Source: Planctomycetota bacterium
GTDB taxonomy: Bacteria; Planctomycetota; UBA1135; GCA-002686595
Direction of reading: 5' to 3'
Assembly (NCBI GenBank): GCA_947484275.1
Contig: CANKOY010000005.1
Location: forward strand, 29,766-93,765
Length of the DNA: 64,000 bases
Under the pieces are notes generated by a model, which had not been told where the DNA came from, made no database searches, and saw nothing but the letters and a program-made list of their open reading frames with translations. Shown here piece by piece: positions 27,870 through 36,617 of this stretch. Each line of letters opens with the position of its first letter. Position 1 is the stretch's first letter. The position numbers were made by a program, and so were the translations under genes.

Positions 27870-28216
27870 GGCCCGGGCAGCGCTCCCAAGGGCAGTGGCA
27901 GGGGCTTGGCCATGGCCGCTCCTGCAATTCCGTGGGAGGTCAGAGTCAAGCGCGGCACCAATTCGGGTGAGCCCGCACGGTTGGTCTCGCGCTCCTTGGA
28001 CAGCCCCTCGTTCAAAGCGACCTTGCCGTTGGCCTGCAGCCGACGGAGTTGGAACGCTCGCTCTGGAACCGCGCCCAGAGCCTGTGTTGGGCGCGCGGGG
28101 TCAACGCACTCAAGCAGCCTGACTCCTGCGGCCTCGCCGAGGTTGGCCAGGGGCCCGCAACGTTGAACCGCGCCGCGCACGAACTCGCGCAGGAGCATCG
28201 GACGGATCGCGCCCAA
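27870..28216 (-). pseudogene. Degenerate copy of the HDOD gene
   Basis: In one frame this stretch reads IRPMLLREFVRGAVQRCG, then ALGAVPERAFQLRRLQANGK, then KERETNRAGSPELVPRLT and HGIAGAAMAKPLPLPLGAL. It aligns with LRSMILSVSMRGTILRSG, VLGVDPERAFLLGLLQDVGK, KECKGGRVCSPELVGRVF and HQTAGAAMARKWRLPAEL in the adjacent gene. Roughly 110 codons match end to end, but many conserved residues are lost and the frame beyond 28216 and below 27870 is not HDOD-like. The frame stays open into the intact gene out of phase. It is probably a tandem duplicate that decayed. Sequence 28217-28405 may hold more of the remnant, but I could not align it. Confidence 0.7.
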
Positions 28217-28405
28217 CCCAAATCACGACTTCCAGCACGCCGGCGGACCGCAACCGTTCCAGAAGCCACGTGAGCAATGAGGTGTTCGATGCTCGACCGC
28301 GGACCGCGGGCAGACGGAGTGTTCCAGCGTGCCCCGGCGAGCGCGCCGTGGCACGTGGCTCGCCTCGTTCTGGGCCACGAGGCGTGCTGAGATTGAAATC
28401 CGAAA

Positions 28406-29833
28406 TCAGCTGCGACGGCGCCAGACCACGCCTTTCGGCGTGTCCTCGAGCGCGATGCCATCGGCCAAAAGCTCGTCGCGGATCTGGTCAGCGCGCTTGA
28501 AGTCGCGCGTCTTGCGCGCGAGTTCGCGCTCGTCGATCCGCGCCTGGATCCGCTCGCCAATGTCCTGGTCGGTCGAATCGAGCACTCCGAGCACGCGATC
28601 AGCCTGTTTCACCAAGGCCAGTGCCTGCTGTGCCGCAGCGCGCGAAAGCCGACCTTCCAATACCGCACTGCGCAAGCCAAACAACGCCGGAAGGGCGCGC
28701 GACACATTGAGGTCGTCGTCCATGGCGGTCTGGAATTCCTCGCGGGCGCGCAGAACTTCCTCCAGGCCAGCGCTGCCAGCGCCGCTCGAGTCATTGGCGC
28801 CCACCTCGATGCGCTTCAGGCGCGCAACCATGTCATCGAGGGTCTCAAGCGCACTCGCGGCGTCCTTCTGCACTTCAAAGGTGTAATTGAGCGGCTGGCG
28901 GTAGTGACCGCGCAGCAGCGCAAAACGCAGTGCGCGCGCGGAAAAGCCACGGGCCAGCACGTCGTCAACGGAATAGGTATTGCCCAAGCTCTTGGACATC
29001 TTTCCGCCGTCGACCTGCAGAAACTTCGAGTGCATCCAGTACGTGGAGAAGGCCTCGCCCGTGAACGACTCAGTCTGGGCGATCTCGCACTCATGGTGGG
29101 GAAAAACGTTGTCCTCGCCGCCGGTGTGGATGTCGATGCGATCGCCGAGGTGCTTGCGCGCCATGGCCGAGCACTCGATGTGCCAGCCCGGAAATCCGTC
29201 CGGACCAAAGCTCGTGGCCCACTTCATCAGGTGGTTCGGATCGCTCTTCCACAGCGCAAAGTCCGCGGGATCGCGCTTCTCTTCGCGAATGGCCACGCGC
29301 GCTCCGGCCTCGGTCTCGTCGATCCTATTGCCCGAGAGTTGCCCGTAACGTGGAAAGCTGCGCACATTGAAGTAGACGTTGCCGGCGACCTGGTAGGCAT
29401 GGCCCTTTTGGATCAGTCCTTCGATGATCTCGACCATCTCAGGCACGTGGGCCGAGGCTCGCGGATAGACCATGGCGGGCTGGATACCGAGCACGGCGAG
29501 GTCCTTCAGGAACATCTGCGCGTAACCCTCGGCGATTTTCCAGGGATTGAGGCCCTCGCGCCGAGCCGCCGCCTCGATGCGGTCCTCGCCGACGCCGGCC
29601 AGCTCGTCGGTCAAGTGCCCGACGTCCGTGATGTTCATCACCTGCAGCACCCGATAACCTGAGTGCTCCAGCCAACGCCGAAGTAAATCGGCGAACAAGA
29701 ACGCGCGAAAATTGCCGATGTGCGCGCGGCTGTAGACCGTCGGCCCGCAGTTGTACATGCGCACGGTGCCCGGCTCGATGGGCCGGAAGACTTCCTTGCG
29801 CCTGGAAAGTGTGTTGTAGACCTCGAAGCTCAT
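28406..29833 (-). CDS. cysS: Cysteinyl-tRNA synthetase
   Basis: 475 residues, a class I synthetase of normal length. CGPTVYSRAHIGNFRAF holds the first zinc ligand and the HIGH motif, WHIECSAMA and HHECEIAQ supply further zinc ligands, and GGKMSKSLGN (about 275-284) is the KMSKS loop. The C-terminal helical domain is complete. The ATG lies about 7 bases after a TAGAAT -10-like element (29841-29846), so it may be read from a leaderless mRNA. It is divergent from the kinase-AAA gene. Confidence 0.97.
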   Translation of the reverse strand: MSFEVYNTLSRRKEVFRPIEPGTVRMYNCGPTVYSRAHIGNFRAFLFADLLRRWLEHSGYRVLQVMNITDVGHLTDELAGVGEDRIEAAARREGLNPWKIAEGYAQMFLKDLAVLGIQPAMVYPRASAHVPEMVEIIEGLIQKGHAYQVAGNVYFNVRSFPRYGQLSGNRIDETEAGARVAIREEKRDPADFALWKSDPNHLMKWATSFGPDGFPGWHIECSAMARKHLGDRIDIHTGGEDNVFPHHECEIAQTESFTGEAFSTYWMHSKFLQVDGGKMSKSLGNTYSVDDVLARGFSARALRFALLRGHYRQPLNYTFEVQKDAASALETLDDMVARLKRIEVGANDSSGAGSAGLEEVLRAREEFQTAMDDDLNVSRALPALFGLRSAVLEGRLSRAAAQQALALVKQADRVLGVLDSTDQDIGERIQARIDERELARKTRDFKRADQIRDELLADGIALEDTPKGVVWRRRS

Positions 29834-29840
29834 CGCGCCG

Positions 29841-29846
29841 ATTCTA
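29841..29846 (-). promoter_or_regulatory. -10-like element before cysS
   Basis: TAGAAT on the minus strand within ACACTAGAAT, 7 bases upstream of the cysS ATG. No good -35 box was found at 16-18 bases. The same ACACTA core precedes the 37953 and glyS starts. Confidence 0.4.
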
Positions 29847-30019
29847 GTGTGGCCCGGTGCAAGTTCCGCGTGAGCATCCGCAGGGAGGCGCGTTCCGGAC
29901 GAATTTGCGCGCCGAGTTCGCGGGTTTGCGCGCTGCGGTGCTCGACCCTGCTCGGGGGCACCGCCCCGTGCTATCCTCCCGCCCCGGCCGATCTCAAGCG
30001 CCCTCCACGAACCGAAACT

Positions 30020-33000
30020 GTGCCCACCCCCTCGACCGACGGCCCGCGCATCGAACTCGGGGATGAGATTGGCGCAGGCGCCAGTGGCCGCGTTTGGCGC
30101 GCGCGCCTCTTAGAGCCCGCCGGCGGGTTGCCCGCGGGCAGCGACGTGGCGCTGAAACGCCTGCATCCGCACCTCAGCGCCGACGCCAGAGCCACGCGGG
30201 CCTTCGCCGCTGAAATCGAAGCCGCATCGGCGGTGCAGCATCCTGGGCTGGTACGGCTGGTGCAGCATGGCATGGACGAGATCGGCCCGTACCTGCTGAC
30301 GGAGTACGTCCCGGGGCAGACCCTGGAGCGTCTCTTGGTGGAGCAGGGTGCGCTCTCCGAGCCACTGCTGCGCTCTGTGGCCGTCCAGCTGGCTGGTGGA
30401 CTTGCCGCCCTGCACGCCGCGGGCTGGATTCACGGGGACGTCAAGCTCGAGAACATGCGACTCGATGCGCGCGGGCGAGCGGTGCTCTTGGACTTGGGCT
30501 TCGCGCGACGGCGCACGCCGCCCGGAGGAAAACGTCCGCGCTCGGCGGACGGTCCGTACCCGGAGGATTCGTCCGTTGAACTGGCGCAAGCCGGCGAATT
30601 CAACCCAGGCAGCATCCCCTACCTGGCGCCGGAGCGCGCGCGCGGCGAAGCGGGCGACGAGCGCAGCGATGTCTTCTCCCTGGGTGTGACGCTTTTCGAA
30701 TTGGCCACCGGAGCGCATCCCTTCGCGGCTGACTTCGCGGGCAACAGGCTGGATCGGCCAGCCTCCAGCACCTTGCCCATGGTGCGCTCACTGGACAAGA
30801 CCGGGGCGGACCGGGTGCTCGCGGCGCTGGCGAGTGCGCGCTACCGGCCAGCCTCCGGCCTTGCGCCACAGTTGTCGCCGTTCCTCGATCACCTGTTGGC
30901 CGATCTTCTGCGGCGAGATCCGCGCCAGCGACCGAGCGCGCGCGAACTCACACGGCGCCTTGAGGAGCAGGAATCCAGCGCCTGGTGGCGCGCCCAGCTG
31001 GACGCGGACAACACGCGCACGGCGCACCTAGCCGAGCGCGTCAGCGCGCACTTGACGCCGCTGGTGGGCCGCGAGAACGAGATGGGCCAGCTGGAGCAGC
31101 ACTACGCCCACGCCATGGGTCAGCCGGTCCCAGGGACTGACGAATCCGCGCTCCAGGGCCCCGCGGCGCGCGGCGGCGCGCTGTGGCTAGAGGGTTCTGT
31201 AGGCAGCGGCAAATCGCGCTTGATGAGCACTTTCGCCGCGCGCGCGCGCGCGGCAGAGCATCCGCCGGTCTATCTCTACGGCCGCTGTTCCGCCCAGGAG
31301 GAGGATCGGCCCTGCGGACCTGTGCTGCAACTGATGCTGCGTTGGTTGCGATTGCCGCCGCAGACGACCCATCTGGGGGCCCGTGAACGGGCGGCGCTGG
31401 AGCGGACGGCGCCCCCGAAAGAAGCCCAGACCCTTGCGCGCGCCCTCGACAGCGGATTCACCGGCGCCCTGGAGACGTCCGTCGTGGCGGCATTGGCTCG
31501 CTGGCTGGTGACGCTGTCGAAGCGCGCGCCGCTGCTGGTGTTCGTAGACGACATCAACTTCGCTGACGAGGGCACGCTCAGTGTCTTCCTGCGCGTGGCG
31601 GAGGAACTTGGGGGCCAGCCTTTTTTCCTGGTGCTCGGGCGCCGGCTGCACGATGGCGTCGCCAACGCGCGCATGCTCGAGCAACTCGAGCGCGCGCTTG
31701 ACTCGCGCCACTTGGCGGCGCGCGTCGAACTCGGGCCCCTCGACGACTCCGGAGTGTCCGATCTGGTGAACCGCCTGTTCCACCACTCCGCCCCGCGCTT
31801 GCGCATCGCCAAGGTGCTCGGTCAGCGCAGCCGCGGAAATCCGGGGATGATCGCCGAGATCCTGCGCGGCCTGCTGCAGCGCGGCGAAGCCTACGTGCAC
31901 CCGGACGATCCGGAGGGCAAGGCTCTGGTGCTCGCCCTGCCTCCCGAACGCCTGCCGCTGCCCGAGTCCCTGCCGACGCTGATCAAGCAGCGCTACCGGA
32001 ATTTGCCCCCGGGGGATCGGCGCTGGTTGCAGCGCCTGTCGATCGTCGGCGGACGCATCAGCACGGAGTTTCTGCTGCGCGCGTTCCAGCCCATCACTGA
32101 AATCGAATTGGCCCAGGTGCTCGGACGAATGGTGCAGGGGGGCTGGCTGGTCCCCGCGGGCGATCGCTTTCGATTCGCGCGACCGGCCCTGCGCGAAGCG
32201 GTCTACCGCGCGATTCCCCAGGCTTCGCGCGCACTGCTGCACGCCCAGGCGGCCGAGGCCCTGGCCCCCGACCGCAGCCGCAGCCTGACTACTGCCGATG
32301 CCTTCCAGCGCGCCTTTCACTTGCGCGCGACGGGCGACTCGAAGGCGCTGTTGGGTGTGCTGCGACCGTTGCTCAAGGCGATGCTCAAGCGCGGCCAAAC
32401 CCAGAGGGTGCACTCAATTGCGCGCTGGGGCATCGAAGCCCTCGACACTCTGGGGCGCACGAAGGCGCGCGAAATTCTGCGCATCGAATTTCTCGAGGCC
32501 GCCGCCGATGCCGCAGATCGACTGGGCAACCGCGCGGAACAACGCGGCTGGCTCGATCAGCTGTCCGACCTGGAGCTTTCGCCGGAGACGGACGCGAGTT
32601 TCCTGGCCCGCGTCTATCTACTGCACGGTCGCCACGCCGTCTCCACCGGACAGTACGGGCTAGCGCGCGGGTTCCTCAAGAACGCCGTGGAGTTGGCGGA
32701 GCGCGCGGGCGACGCGGACATGCTCGTCTCCGAGGCCAAGCGCCGCCTGTCCGCGGTCCAGGCCCACGTCGGAGAACTTGAGTCGGCCCGCGAACTCGCC
32801 CAAAGCGCCTTGGATTTGGCCGCTCACGGACCGCAGCAGGCTGTGACTCACCTGCAGATCGCCGTGGTCGAATTGCTCTCGGACGCACTGGAGCCGGCCC
32901 TGCGTGAAGTCGATCGCGCCCTGGGTCTGTTGCGCCAGTCCCACGACTGGAGTCTGCCCGGCGTCTTGGCCGCGGCGCACATGTTGCGCGGCCGCATCTA

Positions 33001-33688
33001 TCGCCTGCTCGGCCGACCCGGGCGAGCGATGGGTGCGATGCAGCATGCGGTGCGACTCGCGCGTCAGTCCGCAGAACGACGCCTGGAAATGGAGGCCACG
33101 GCGCGCCTGGGGGGCTTGCTCCTGGACATCAATCGGCCCGAGGAAGCCGAGGCTCGCCTGCGCGACGCGCTGCTGATCGCCAACGAAACTGAGGATCGCC
33201 GCGGTCAGACCCTCGCCGGTTTGTGGCTGGGAATCCTGTTGTGGGAGCAATCCGACCCTGAGGCCGCACGGCTGCTTTCGCGCGTCGGTCAAATGGCCCA
33301 GGAGATGGGCCTGAGCCGCGCCGAGGCGCTGTGCCTGGCGATCCAGGCGCGCATGGCCCAGGCCAGCGGCGACCTGAAGCGCGCCCTGGCGGACTCGTCG
33401 CGCTCCATGGACTTGCTCGATCGGCACGGTGCTGAGCTCGCGGATCGGATCGTGATCACGGGCACCCGCGCGCTCATGCTGCACTCGACCGATCAGCACG
33501 AGGAGGGTGCGACGCTCGTCAAAGGCCTGCGCCGGAGACTGCGCCGTGAGTCGGGGCGCCTGGAGAACCCCGCAGTGCGTTTGGGCCACACTGAGGCCAC
33601 GCGCCAGCTCCTGGAAGCGGTGCTCTCGACCGAGGGCCCGCTCTACCCCCGCGCCAAGGCCCCAGCGCCCGCTGCTCCGCGTCCTTGA
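30020..33688 (+). CDS. Ser/Thr protein kinase with AAA ATPase and TPR region
   Basis: 1222 residues from GTG 30020; the frame is open further upstream but those codons lie within or against the cysS region and carry no family features. The N-terminal kinase domain (about 12-310) has IGAGASGRV, the ATP-lysine in DVALKRL, HGDVKLEN for the catalytic loop (His-Gly-Asp in place of HRD), DLG in place of DFG, and YLAPERARGE. An AAA/STAND-like ATPase follows with Walker A EGSVGSGKSRL (near 395) and Walker B LLVFVDDINFADEGT. A long TPR-like array fills residues about 750-1200. This layout resembles PknK-type sensors. Catalysis is plausible because the key Lys and Asp are kept. Confidence 0.8.
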   Translation: MPTPSTDGPRIELGDEIGAGASGRVWRARLLEPAGGLPAGSDVALKRLHPHLSADARATRAFAAEIEAASAVQHPGLVRLVQHGMDEIGPYLLTEYVPGQTLERLLVEQGALSEPLLRSVAVQLAGGLAALHAAGWIHGDVKLENMRLDARGRAVLLDLGFARRRTPPGGKRPRSADGPYPEDSSVELAQAGEFNPGSIPYLAPERARGEAGDERSDVFSLGVTLFELATGAHPFAADFAGNRLDRPASSTLPMVRSLDKTGADRVLAALASARYRPASGLAPQLSPFLDHLLADLLRRDPRQRPSARELTRRLEEQESSAWWRAQLDADNTRTAHLAERVSAHLTPLVGRENEMGQLEQHYAHAMGQPVPGTDESALQGPAARGGALWLEGSVGSGKSRLMSTFAARARAAEHPPVYLYGRCSAQEEDRPCGPVLQLMLRWLRLPPQTTHLGARERAALERTAPPKEAQTLARALDSGFTGALETSVVAALARWLVTLSKRAPLLVFVDDINFADEGTLSVFLRVAEELGGQPFFLVLGRRLHDGVANARMLEQLERALDSRHLAARVELGPLDDSGVSDLVNRLFHHSAPRLRIAKVLGQRSRGNPGMIAEILRGLLQRGEAYVHPDDPEGKALVLALPPERLPLPESLPTLIKQRYRNLPPGDRRWLQRLSIVGGRISTEFLLRAFQPITEIELAQVLGRMVQGGWLVPAGDRFRFARPALREAVYRAIPQASRALLHAQAAEALAPDRSRSLTTADAFQRAFHLRATGDSKALLGVLRPLLKAMLKRGQTQRVHSIARWGIEALDTLGRTKAREILRIEFLEAAADAADRLGNRAEQRGWLDQLSDLELSPETDASFLARVYLLHGRHAVSTGQYGLARGFLKNAVELAERAGDADMLVSEAKRRLSAVQAHVGELESARELAQSALDLAAHGPQQAVTHLQIAVVELLSDALEPALREVDRALGLLRQSHDWSLPGVLAAAHMLRGRIYRLLGRPGRAMGAMQHAVRLARQSAERRLEMEATARLGGLLLDINRPEEAEARLRDALLIANETEDRRGQTLAGLWLGILLWEQSDPEAARLLSRVGQMAQEMGLSRAEALCLAIQARMAQASGDLKRALADSSRSMDLLDRHGAELADRIVITGTRALMLHSTDQHEEGATLVKGLRRRLRRESGRLENPAVRLGHTEATRQLLEAVLSTEGPLYPRAKAPAPAAPRP

Positions 33689-33734
33689 GCTCCCACGCCC
33701 CTCTCTTGCCCGGCCACAGGTACGCCTGGACCAC

Positions 33735-33763
33735 TTGACGTTGAGACTCAGTCTCAATACGCT
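33735..33763 (+). promoter_or_regulatory. Promoter with Fur-box-like operator
   Basis: TTGACG (33735-33740), a 17-base spacer that is a perfect 8-1-8 palindrome (TTGAGACT C AGTCTCAA, 33741-33757), then TACGCT (33758-33763). The palindrome core TGAGACT-C-AGTCTCA matches 10 of 14 positions of the 7-1-7 Fur-type consensus TGATAAT-N-ATTATCA. A repressor bound here would block polymerase. The ATG at 33773 is about 9 bases after the -10. Confidence 0.6.
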
Positions 33764-33772
33764 CTGGCCATC

Positions 33773-35041
33773 ATGCTGCCCCTCCTGCTGCTGGCCCTGT
33801 GTCAAACCCCAGTCGATGAACGCCTCGATCGCGCCGAGGCCGAACTGAAATCCCTGCGCCAGCAGCTGGCGGACTCACGCACCGAGCACCAGCGCGAGAG
33901 GGAGACCGACCTGGCGCGGTGGCTTGCACTACTCGATGAGTCGCGCGCCACCAGTGAATCGGGTTCCTCCCCAGAAAAACTGAGCTGGGGAGGCTACGGC
34001 GAATTCCACTACAACGACCTGGAGGGCCCGGGCGGAGCGCAGCTCGACATTCACCGCTTCGTGGTCTACCTCGGCTACACGTTCAGCGAGTCGATTCAGT
34101 TGCACAGCGAAGTGGAACTCGAGCACGGGTTTCTACAGGACGACAAAGGCGAGCTCTCGATCGAGCAGCTTTACGTCGACTTCAATCTCTGCCCCACCGC
34201 CACGCTCCAGGCCGGACGCCTCCTGGCGCCCCTGGGCATCGTGAATCAGCGCCACGAGCCGCCGACCTTCAATGGCGTCGAGCGCCCCTCGGTCGAGCGC
34301 GTCGTTCTGCCCAGCACGTGGTATCAGGACGGCATAGGCCTGGTCGGCGATGCCTGCCCATCGGCGCGCTATCAACTGATGCTGACCAACGGCCTCGACG
34401 GCACGGGCTTCAGCGCCGTGAACGGCATCCGCGGTGGCCGACAGAAGGCGCAGCCCAGCGCGAATGAGCCGGCGATCTCTGGACGCTTCGATCTGCATCC
34501 CTTGGATTTCTTCGATGTGGAAGCGACGGATCAGTCCCTGCGCCTTGGTTGCTCGGCCTACTACGGCGGCCTCGACAACGGAAACAAAGGCAGCGACCCG
34601 AGCGTCGATGCCGATCTGACGATCCTCTCCGTCGACGCCGAGTACTCCTTCCAACGCCTGGACCTGCGCGCGGTGGCAGCGGTCGAGCGCATCGGGGGCG
34701 CGCGCGAGCTGTCCACGGTGACGACTGATTCGATCGCGTCGGAGATCACCGGCTGGTACGTGGAAGCCGCCTGGCACTGGATGCCCGAAACCTGGCGAGA
34801 CGGTCCCCGGGGTTGGCACGACGCGATCGCCTTCGTGCGCTACGACGCCATCGACACCCAACGGGACTTGCCCAATGGTCTTCCGGCCGATCCCACCGGC
34901 GACCGCAACGAGTGGACCTTGGGCCTGGGCCTGTATCCGCTGCCCAACTTGGTGCTCAAGGCTGACTACCAGCTCCGCGACGATGAAGCGGCCAGCGCCC
35001 CGCGAAACCAGCTGAACGTCGGACTCGGATGGTCCTTCTAG
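33773..35041 (+). CDS. Outer-membrane porin (phosphate-selective porin O/P-like)
   Basis: 422 residues. A short signal (MLPLLLLALC) is followed by a periplasmic coiled coil (LDRAEAELKSLRQQLADSR) as in porins of this group. A barrel region then runs from about 70 to the end with alternating aromatic strands (GYGEFHYNDLEGPGG, LHSEVELEHGFLQDD, QLYVDFNLCPTATLQAGRLL, GLGLYPLPNLVLKADY). The final GLGWSF ends in Phe, the usual BAM recognition residue. The protein is not a TonB receptor, as no plug or TonB box is visible. Its promoter has a Fur-like palindrome, and the next gene overlaps its 3' end by 13 bases. Confidence 0.7.
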   Translation: MLPLLLLALCQTPVDERLDRAEAELKSLRQQLADSRTEHQRERETDLARWLALLDESRATSESGSSPEKLSWGGYGEFHYNDLEGPGGAQLDIHRFVVYLGYTFSESIQLHSEVELEHGFLQDDKGELSIEQLYVDFNLCPTATLQAGRLLAPLGIVNQRHEPPTFNGVERPSVERVVLPSTWYQDGIGLVGDACPSARYQLMLTNGLDGTGFSAVNGIRGGRQKAQPSANEPAISGRFDLHPLDFFDVEATDQSLRLGCSAYYGGLDNGNKGSDPSVDADLTILSVDAEYSFQRLDLRAVAAVERIGGARELSTVTTDSIASEITGWYVEAAWHWMPETWRDGPRGWHDAIAFVRYDAIDTQRDLPNGLPADPTGDRNEWTLGLGLYPLPNLVLKADYQLRDDEAASAPRNQLNVGLGWSF

Positions 35042-36609
35042 GCTTCTGCATCGCACTGCTTTGCGTCGGCACCGCGTCGGGCACGCAGGCGGCCGCCCCG
35101 AGCCCAAAGCAGTCGCTCGAGCGCCGTGTCCCTGGGGCCGTTGGAGATTCGCCTGAGGTCTGTGCTGCACTGGCCCGCGCCTTCCCCGATGCGGATGAGT
35201 TCGTCCCGCGCGTTATTGCGCTCAGTGAAGCCCAGCGTGCCGAGTTGAAAGGCGCGCTGCGTTCGCGCGCGGCGCCGCGTCTGTGGAGCTATCGCGAAGC
35301 GCGGCGAGCGGGTGTGCTGCTCGGCCGAGCGGTCGTCGACGATGTGATCGGCAAGTCGCTGCCCATCACGTATATGCTGCTGCTCTCACCTGAGAATCGA
35401 GTGCGCGCAGTGGAGGTCCTGACCTATCGCGAGTCCCACGGCGGCGAAGTTCGCCGCGATCGTTGGCGCGCGCAGTTTGCCGGTGCTGACGCAAGCACGG
35501 CGCTGAAGTTGGGATCAGACATCCGCAGCATCGCGGGCGCGACGATGTCCTGTCGAGCGCTCACCGACGGAGTTCGAGATCTCCTGCTGATCGCAGATGC
35601 TCTGCACCATTCGGAATCCGCGACTCCGGCGTGGACCGCAGGACCTGCGGCCACTTCCGCAGGCCCATTGGCGCACGAGGGCCTGCAGGTTCGCGAACAG
35701 CTGTTGATGGGCACGCTGCTTGAACTGCGCGTCGTGACGCAGGACCGTGCGCGCTTCGACGCGGCCGCGGACGCGGGCTTCGCGCGAGTTGCAGAGCTGG
35801 AGTCCCTGTGGTCGACATGGCGCGAAGACAGCGAGATCTCTCGCCTCAACGCCGCATCCGTCGGGCAATGGTGCTCGCTTTCCAGCGCGACCCTGGAACT
35901 TGTGGCGCGCGCCAAGGAACTGGGTGGGGCAAGCGCCAACGGATTTGCCATGGAGTCCGGCGCAGCCGTCGAATTGTGGCGCCGCGCCGAACAGTTGCAG
36001 CGTGCGCCCTCGAACGCGGAAATCGCTGCCGCTTTGGAGGCGTCGCAGGCTGGCGCGTTTCAATGGGACTTCGAAGGCGGACGCGCCCGGCGTCTGCACG
36101 GATCGGCGCGCATCGACTTGGGCGCCATCGGCAAGGGCGCCGCCCTCGACGCTCTGGCGCGGGAGTTCGAAGCTCGCGAATTGCGCCGCGCGCTGTTTAA
36201 CTTCGGCGGACAGTTGCTCGCCATGGAGGGTCCGCAGGATGGAGCTGGCTGGCCAGTGCAAATCCGCGATCCACGACCGGGGGCCACCCAGGCGCTCTGG
36301 GAACTTGAACTTCGAAACGCATCGCTCGCGACCAGTGCCGATGATCAACGCGGAGGCGCGATCGACGGCCTACGCTTCAGTCACATCATCGATCCGCGGA
36401 CGGGCAGGCCGGCCCAGGGATCGTGGAGCTGCAGCGTGCTCGCCAGGAGCGCCACGGAAGCCGATGCGCTTTCGACTGCATGTTTCGTACTCGGCGCAAC
36501 CGCCGACAGCGAGACGCTGACCAAGCGCAACGCCAGCAGGCTGGTGCTCGAATTCGACGGACGAATCTTGAGGCACAACGGATTCCCAGGCCTGGCGGTG
36601 ACCCCCTGA
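35029..36609 (+). CDS. FMN-binding domain/ApbE flavin transferase fusion
   Basis: 526 residues with a signal (MVLLGFCIALLCVGTASGTQA). An FMN-binding domain occupies about 85-190 and holds SIAGATMSCR (Thr172 in AGATMS), the position where ApbE enzymes attach FMN. An ApbE domain follows at about 220-520, with GAIGKGAALDA (about 365-375), NFGGQLLAMEG, SHIIDPRTGRP and a final SATEADALSTACFVLGA metal/flavin-binding segment. Fusion of the substrate domain to its own flavin transferase suggests self-flavinylation. Known roles of such domains include extracytoplasmic electron transfer such as Nqr/Rnf-type and reductase systems. The gene overlaps the porin by 13 bases. Confidence 0.85.
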   Translation: MVLLGFCIALLCVGTASGTQAAAPSPKQSLERRVPGAVGDSPEVCAALARAFPDADEFVPRVIALSEAQRAELKGALRSRAAPRLWSYREARRAGVLLGRAVVDDVIGKSLPITYMLLLSPENRVRAVEVLTYRESHGGEVRRDRWRAQFAGADASTALKLGSDIRSIAGATMSCRALTDGVRDLLLIADALHHSESATPAWTAGPAATSAGPLAHEGLQVREQLLMGTLLELRVVTQDRARFDAAADAGFARVAELESLWSTWREDSEISRLNAASVGQWCSLSSATLELVARAKELGGASANGFAMESGAAVELWRRAEQLQRAPSNAEIAAALEASQAGAFQWDFEGGRARRLHGSARIDLGAIGKGAALDALAREFEARELRRALFNFGGQLLAMEGPQDGAGWPVQIRDPRPGATQALWELELRNASLATSADDQRGGAIDGLRFSHIIDPRTGRPAQGSWSCSVLARSATEADALSTACFVLGATADSETLTKRNASRLVLEFDGRILRHNGFPGLAVTP

Positions 36610-36617
36610 CAGCCTGG

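Noticed and set aside
29720..30019. Upstream extension of the kinase gene
   Set aside because: These codons overlap cysS and its promoter region and resemble nothing; GTG 30020 gives a normal kinase N-terminus.
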